Shown piece after piece: positions 58,841-64,000 of a stretch of 64,000 nt of DNA. The notes beneath the pieces were generated by a model. The model was not told the DNA's origin. It searched no databases and was given only the letters and a program-made list of their open reading frames with translations. Location of the stretch: positions 1 through 64,000 of the forward strand of contig JASANE010029238.1 of assembly GCA_030248225.1 (NCBI GenBank), given 5' to 3'. Within the stretch, counting starts at the first letter, position 1. Each line of letters opens with the position of its first letter. The position numbers were made by a program, and so were the translations under genes. Source of the stretch: Trileptium ribeirensis. Lineage: Eukaryota; Nematoda; Enoplea; Enoplida; Thoracostomopsidae.

Positions 58841-59105
58841 CCCTTTCATGCCCGAATTAATTTGTGTATCGTGCAATGTTTGACAAAGTCAAGCATGCGC
58901 CAGAGATCGAACCCGAAACGCACGGGTGAAACTTGTGTACGCAAACCACTGAGCTATCTGAGAGCTGTTGCTCGGTTCCTTAAGGAACCTCACTATGTGA
59001 GCGAATAACAACGCACGCTCAAACGTAGGAAATACGACAAACTCAGTAAACACAACGAGTCGCAATGTGCGTTGGGTCCATTTGGGCCTAGTGGGCACGA
59101 GAGGG
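58841..59105 (-). mobile_element. TTAA-flanked (piggyBac-type) MITE with tRNA-like core, right arm
   Basis: Mirror copy of 45070-45334 on the other strand, again flanked by TTAA (58837-58840 and 59106-59109). Box A- and box B-like motifs are kept. Confidence 0.75.
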
Positions 59106-60229
59106 TTAATTAATGTATAAAATATATCATTTTACAAAACACTACTGCACCAGTTACTCGCAAGCGACAGGAAACGAAGAAAGCTTAGACGTCACAAGAT
59201 TCGTAGTAGGCGTCAGATTTCCTGTGATCGCCATGAGTACCACAGAAAGATACAGAAGCTTATTACAATTAGGTTGGAACCTAGATGCTAACAGACACTA
59301 ATTCAGCATGAAATCACTATAATTTCTTTTTAAGTTGTAGGTTAAATTTGTAGCTTGTAGCTAAATCAGCTGTGATAATGCGGGAACTGTGTAAATTTCG
59401 CATTTGGCACCTTTAAATTCAGTTTCGTTGGACTTATTTGACGTAAATCGGTTGTTCCCATAAACTGCCGCTTGCGGATACTCCTCTAGCTCTGTTTCAA
59501 TAATTTAGAAAAAATTTATTCTGCTCTAGATGTATACAAGATAAAAACCTTGTTATTTAAACATCGATTTCTTAAAAGTCCAAAAACACATTCAGTAATA
59601 CAATACAGATTATTTGGACAACTTGAACAAAAACTAGATATTCAGTAAAAGTTAGCTTGACATTAAATAATCCAACTAAACTTCCAGTATTTACCTCAAT
59701 ATTTCTAAATCGACGTGTAACAAAAATATTAATATTATCACAATAAATAATTCAAAATACCTGTTTCAAAACAGCTTTCGTAGCAATCGTAAAAACTTTT
59801 TGTACTAGTGTATATATCTGATTTCATCCCAGATGTATTTTAGGCTTCGTTCTGGAATTCTAAATTATTCTTACGACATTTCCGCCACTGGCTATCTGCT
59901 GAAATAATCTGGGGAAATTGTATGATCGTATAAATACTAAATAGTAAAAGCGCTGTTTAGTTTAAAGATCTTCTGTCATCGGTAATAGCAAACCATAAGC
60001 TGATTGAGTTTAGGCTAACAATATAACAATAAACTTTCAACTGATTGGTTCTTTAGTACGTCGTCAGAAAGTGTTACTATTACTGGGCTTTTAAATTTTC
60101 TTATCGATTTTTTAATAAATGGCACGTCGTTAAAATATTTTTTGGAATTCTCTGCATATTTACTTAAATTTTTACTCTGCGAGTTACTACACGCGTTTTT
60201 TAAAGCTAATTGTTGGTTCTTAGCGCAAC

Positions 60230-60470
60230 AGATAGGGTCTTTTCTTTTAGCCCCTCCCAGCCCGAATTTGGTCAATTTTGAAGACACAGAGCTGATTTTG
60301 GTATCAATCGATTCAGCTTGATGAGGCGATTCAGAAAATGTTCATTTTACTCACATCCCTAAAAAATTTTTTTCCGATTTTTTGAGGTCCCAATGGGAAC
60401 CCAAAAATTTTTTTCCTCGGAATATGGTCACGTTGGGTAGCGTTCGACTCCGTTTGATGAGAGAAATCTA
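60230..60470 (-). repeat. Solo arm of the large inverted-repeat family, right palindrome arm
   Basis: Mirror copy of 43702-43945; on the + strand it starts in the CCCCTCCCAGCCCGAATTTG region and runs to CCGTTTGATGAGAGAAATCT. Confidence 0.8.
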
Positions 60471-60991
60471 TAAAATAATAAACATGTAATTCGTTTGATC
60501 CAATATAGGAGAATAACTCTAAGGATCTAATAAATTTATTCAAAAGCTAAGGTATTGATCAGTTAAAACGTATAGAAACAGACAGTAACAACAAGGTTGT
60601 GTAAGACCCTGGTTCTGTCGCATCAACACTATAAGATATTGTGAGGTATTTTATTGCTGACGGTGATCAGAACCAAAGCCAATTTATGCTGACAAGTTTA
60701 AGCTAGAGAATTTCGGATCAGCTCCTTAGGAGCATTAAAAAATAAAGCTCAGGAAAAACGGAATACTTCAATTTTTTGGAAGAAGCTATGAATACAATAT
60801 GTTTGATATATTTCAATATATGCACTAGTGTTTGTTGCAATAATAGATCGGAATAATTCATATCGTTCCGAAAATACAAGCTAGATGTTCCATAGAGCTG
60901 GGCAAACCTGCAACGACGTTACATACAATGCGCTGCGATTACGTACGTTTTAGAACCGTGGGTTTACTAATTAAAGAACGGAAAAAGAATT

Positions 60992-61255
60992 ATGATACGG
61001 CCAAATAGCTCAATACAGTTTCTTGCATTCAAGTCAAAAGAAATGGTTAATGAGGTCGGTGCAACAATAAGTAAAATCCTAAGGAACTTTGGCTCTATTG
61101 TTGACAAGTTACATTTTACAGCATCGTCAGTTACCGCTTGGTACAACGTTGGAATGGAAATTAAACTCCAGCAAGATTATGAGAAACTTAGGACGTTTGT
61201 TACAGTAATGTATGAACCAAAATTATTTCCCTCTTTTGATTTATCAGATGCATGA
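60992..61255 (+). CDS. Unassigned open frame (87 codons) kept in both palindrome arms
   Basis: I do not recognise this frame. It contains ISKILRNFGSIVDKLHFTAS and ends YEPKLFPSFDLSDA. The mirror copy on the minus strand of the left arm (42920-43153) encodes the same last 61 residues without change, but it has one extra A upstream (AACAAATAA against AACAATAA) that shifts its N-terminus. A second frame of 70 codons follows at 61309-61521 on the same strand and is also identical in the mirror. No motif, signal peptide or splice-supported extension was found, so it may be chance or a relic exon. Confidence 0.2.
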   Translation: MIRPNSSIQFLAFKSKEMVNEVGATISKILRNFGSIVDKLHFTASSVTAWYNVGMEIKLQQDYEKLRTFVTVMYEPKLFPSFDLSDA

Positions 61256-64000
61256 AATAACTATCGGGTTTTAAGACAGGAAAAACAATATATATTCAGG
61301 TTCACATTATGTTGATATCTGCGGGGAGTCGTTATATATGCCGATGGCATTCAAAAGTTCTTTGCACAAAAAGAACTTGTTTACTAAACGTTATACCCAT
61401 AATTGGCATAACTATTGTAAAAACATTACCTAATCTAACAGTATACTTAACGGCTCCCATTAAAGCAGGTTTTATTCAATTCAAAACGCTTTTGTCAAAT
61501 CTAAATGGGATCAACATTTAATATTTAAAGCAACATTTGTTGAAAGTATACGATTTAATGATAATTAACACTAACCTCGCTCACGGTTTTGAACGCTCAT
61601 TAAAACAGGAAAAGTTTCTATTACAAAAGAAATAACACTGATGTGTGAGAAACGAATAATTTTAAAATCCATAAGGAAGTATTGAATTTGCACTTGGAAT
61701 TTCTACATAAAAGCGAATAAGCTAATTGCAATACATTATAATATGGAGTTTTGGTTGTCGTCAAATGTTGGCAAAGCAGTTAGGTAACGACTTGTAGTTG
61801 AGTCGAAAATACAGATAGCAAACAGTTGAAAACCTAAGCAAGTACATAAATAGAAATATAGTTTATGATGAAAAGAAAATTAACAAGTATCATTTTTGAA
61901 TGACAACGCTCACATGTTGGAGTTCTAACAAACTACATGGTTGATGTTGTAGAGTTGTTTTTGAAGTTAAAAGTAAATATTAGTCAAACTGAGTCTCTGA
62001 ATGAAAATGATCCAAAGATTAGTATGATGTTTGTCTGCAACAAAATTGGATGAGCATTGTTCATCCAAATACAACTAAAAAAACAACGAAACAGTAACTT
62101 TAAATCAGTCAAACTATCAATGGCTTCACTTTTGTTCTCAGTTTATTACATTATTGAAAGAATGTAATACATATCTGCAAGACTCATCAGGTACAAAGAT
62201 GCTCAATACTCGCTTGCTAATGTGACGGACAACGATGCAGCAACTGCGTGGTAATATGTGCTTAAAAATGATTTAACTTTGTATGTGCGAATAATAACAC
62301 CAATAATATTCAACGGTGGTTATCTACCTTCATAAACTGAGTTTAGCTTAAGGTTTGTACGTCCGTCACTATAACAGACTATAATAAGTTAAAATAGGTA
62401 AAATATTCTATTAAAATAATCCAATTGTCGTTAAAGGTACACATGTTGAAGTTACCTAGTAAATAGTTGTTAATAGGTAATCAATTGTAACAATCACTAG
62501 GAGCTTTTGGATGTTTTCCTTTAGTCCACACAGACCGACATTGGGCATTTTTGATGATACAGCCATAACTTTGGTACCATTCGGGTTGCCTCGACGAGCT
62601 GATTCAGTATATTCCCAATTTGGCCACTCTTAAAACATATTTTTTTCGATTTTTTGGGTTTCCTCTTGGTATCTAAAAATTTCGAAAAAATATTTTATCT
62701 ATAAATGTGTAATTTTATATATCTTCGAATCGCCTGGAGCTGATTCGAACGCTGCTAAAGTCAGTTGAATCGGATCATGGGTTAAGGAGTTTCTAGCATT
62801 AATGTGAAATCCTATGCCTAAGGTTACCCTAAGCCTTAGCCAAAGCCCAATTGGTTAACTCGACAGAGATTCAGCTCATGTTACCACTATTCGACTCAGC
62901 TCGACATAAACATGTTCAATCTCGTTCGTAAAAAGCGTGAACAACCTCAACGTCGTCCTTAGAATACCGATCTAATACGCTATGATCGTTGCTGGCAGTC
63001 CTGATTTATCCCCACCCATTTTAGAATCACACCCCACATATGTTTGTGGACATTTTTTGTCCTTTTTTCCATTTTCTTACAATTCGTCCGTGTTCCTGGT
63101 CATAGCTATGTCGCAATACAACATATTATTAGCGCACTATAATGTGACACTACAAAGGTATCGTATTAATTAAGCCTATTTATTGCTAATTCTGTGGAGA
63201 AATTGGCTGAGAATTGTCTATGTACATGAAGTAGTGGGTGATTTTAGTGGTCAAGAACTCTTGTAGATCCTAAGTGTGTGACACACAGAAACAAGGGTGC
63301 GCATTAGTTGGATCGTCCAAGAACATTGGTGGTGCACGTCATGTGGTCCAGAGACATTGGAGACGTGTAAGTCGGCGGTTCAAAGAACATGCGTAAAGTA
63401 CGTTATGCATGCGCAACAAATTGGCAGTCATATTTCTGGGGGTGGCAAGGCGAAATGGATAAAGATATATCGTTATTGCTAACAATATACATCTGAAAAT
63501 TTTTTCACATGTACAGTAGAGTAGAATTAAATCGCTTCTTAATAACAATACGCAAATGTATTTCCGCATATTTTCAACATATCGAAAGGTGATTCTATGT
63601 AATATCAAGTCTACGGGCATAGCTTGGATTGGTTTAGCTACAATAGGGGACTTAACCAAAGATATCTCAGTAGAACTATACTACCATAGAAGGGACATGT
63701 AGGTAATATTTAGGAATACAAGCGTTAATTTCGAGAAACCAAGTCTCATATCAGTGACATGTTACGCAACATACCAGCAGTGACACCTCCCTGGATAATT
63801 TACACACATTTATAAAGAAGCCATGGTGCCATTTTAACCAACATAAGTCACAAGTCTAAGGTCTGGGAAGTACCGGACCAATCTGGTTTAGCTCAAATTT
63901 CGTAGTGCATATGTTATTTGATCTAATTCGTACATGTGCGATCAAGTTCTACCTTAAAGATGAATGAGTTTGGCTTAAAACACAGTCAAAGCATCAACAG

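Larger units (their letters stand above)
52316..64000 (-). repeat. Giant palindrome, right arm (continues past the window)
   Basis: Reverse complement of 40173-51917. It carries mirror copies of every element of the left arm: the unassigned frame at 60992, the TTAA-flanked MITE at 58841, the transposase relic at 56880-57925 and the Harbinger-like MITE at 54441. Similarity visibly drops in the innermost few hundred bases (52316-52600 against 51600-51917). Confidence 0.95.

Overview
This is AT-rich eukaryotic DNA, almost certainly from an invertebrate animal. The evidence is one multi-exon gene of the metazoan MTG/ETO (CBFA2T/RUNX1T1, Drosophila nervy) co-repressor family, with GT-AG introns and long non-coding stretches full of satellites, MITE-like elements, tRNA-derived repeats, a LINE remnant and DNA-transposon debris. 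I cannot fix the phylum from the sequence.

Layout. Positions 1-19.5 kb hold no gene I can support. This stretch carries a 73-bp tandem repeat (about 0.82-1.39 kb), two foldback elements (2.84-3.27 and 4.82-5.16 kb), a short perfect-looking hairpin (3.65 kb), tRNA-like repeats (3.34 and 10.2-10.7 kb), a 20-copy satellite with a 7-monomer higher-order period (10.9-12.85 kb), a large inverted-repeat element (15.4-16.2 kb) and a 43-bp tandem repeat (16.2-16.7 kb).

Positions 19.5-36.05 kb hold the MTG/nervy gene on the + strand. I reconstruct eight coding exons, 19544-19924, 21676-21765, 22620-23164, 25185-25779, 27638-27815, 28402-28514, 31156-31332 and 35097-36047. Their phases are mutually consistent and total 3030 nt (1009 residues plus stop). 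They cover all four Nervy homology regions: NHR1/TAFH, NHR2, NHR3 and the NHR4/MYND zinc finger. A Harbinger-like MITE sits in intron 3 and a 5'-truncated LINE RNase H fragment in intron 7. Any exon upstream of 19.5 kb, such as a 5' UTR exon, was not identified.

A (TA)n tract follows the stop codon, then a second satellite (36.6-38.44 kb, 19 monomers of about 99 bp with a 4-monomer period).

From 40173 to the end of the window the DNA is one giant imperfect palindrome. The left arm runs from 40173 to about 51917 and the right arm from about 52316 to 64000, centred near 52.1 kb. Each arm carries the same set: an unassigned open frame, a TTAA-flanked MITE with a tRNA-like core, a decayed Tigger/pogo-like DDE transposase, a Harbinger-like MITE with TWA target duplications, a duplicated flank, and G-rich tracts. 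Both outer limits are uncertain because the right arm is cut by the window edge. The palindrome may be real, or it may be an assembly join of two haplotypes or a foldback read. Base substitutions clustered between the arms argue against simple read-through of one molecule.
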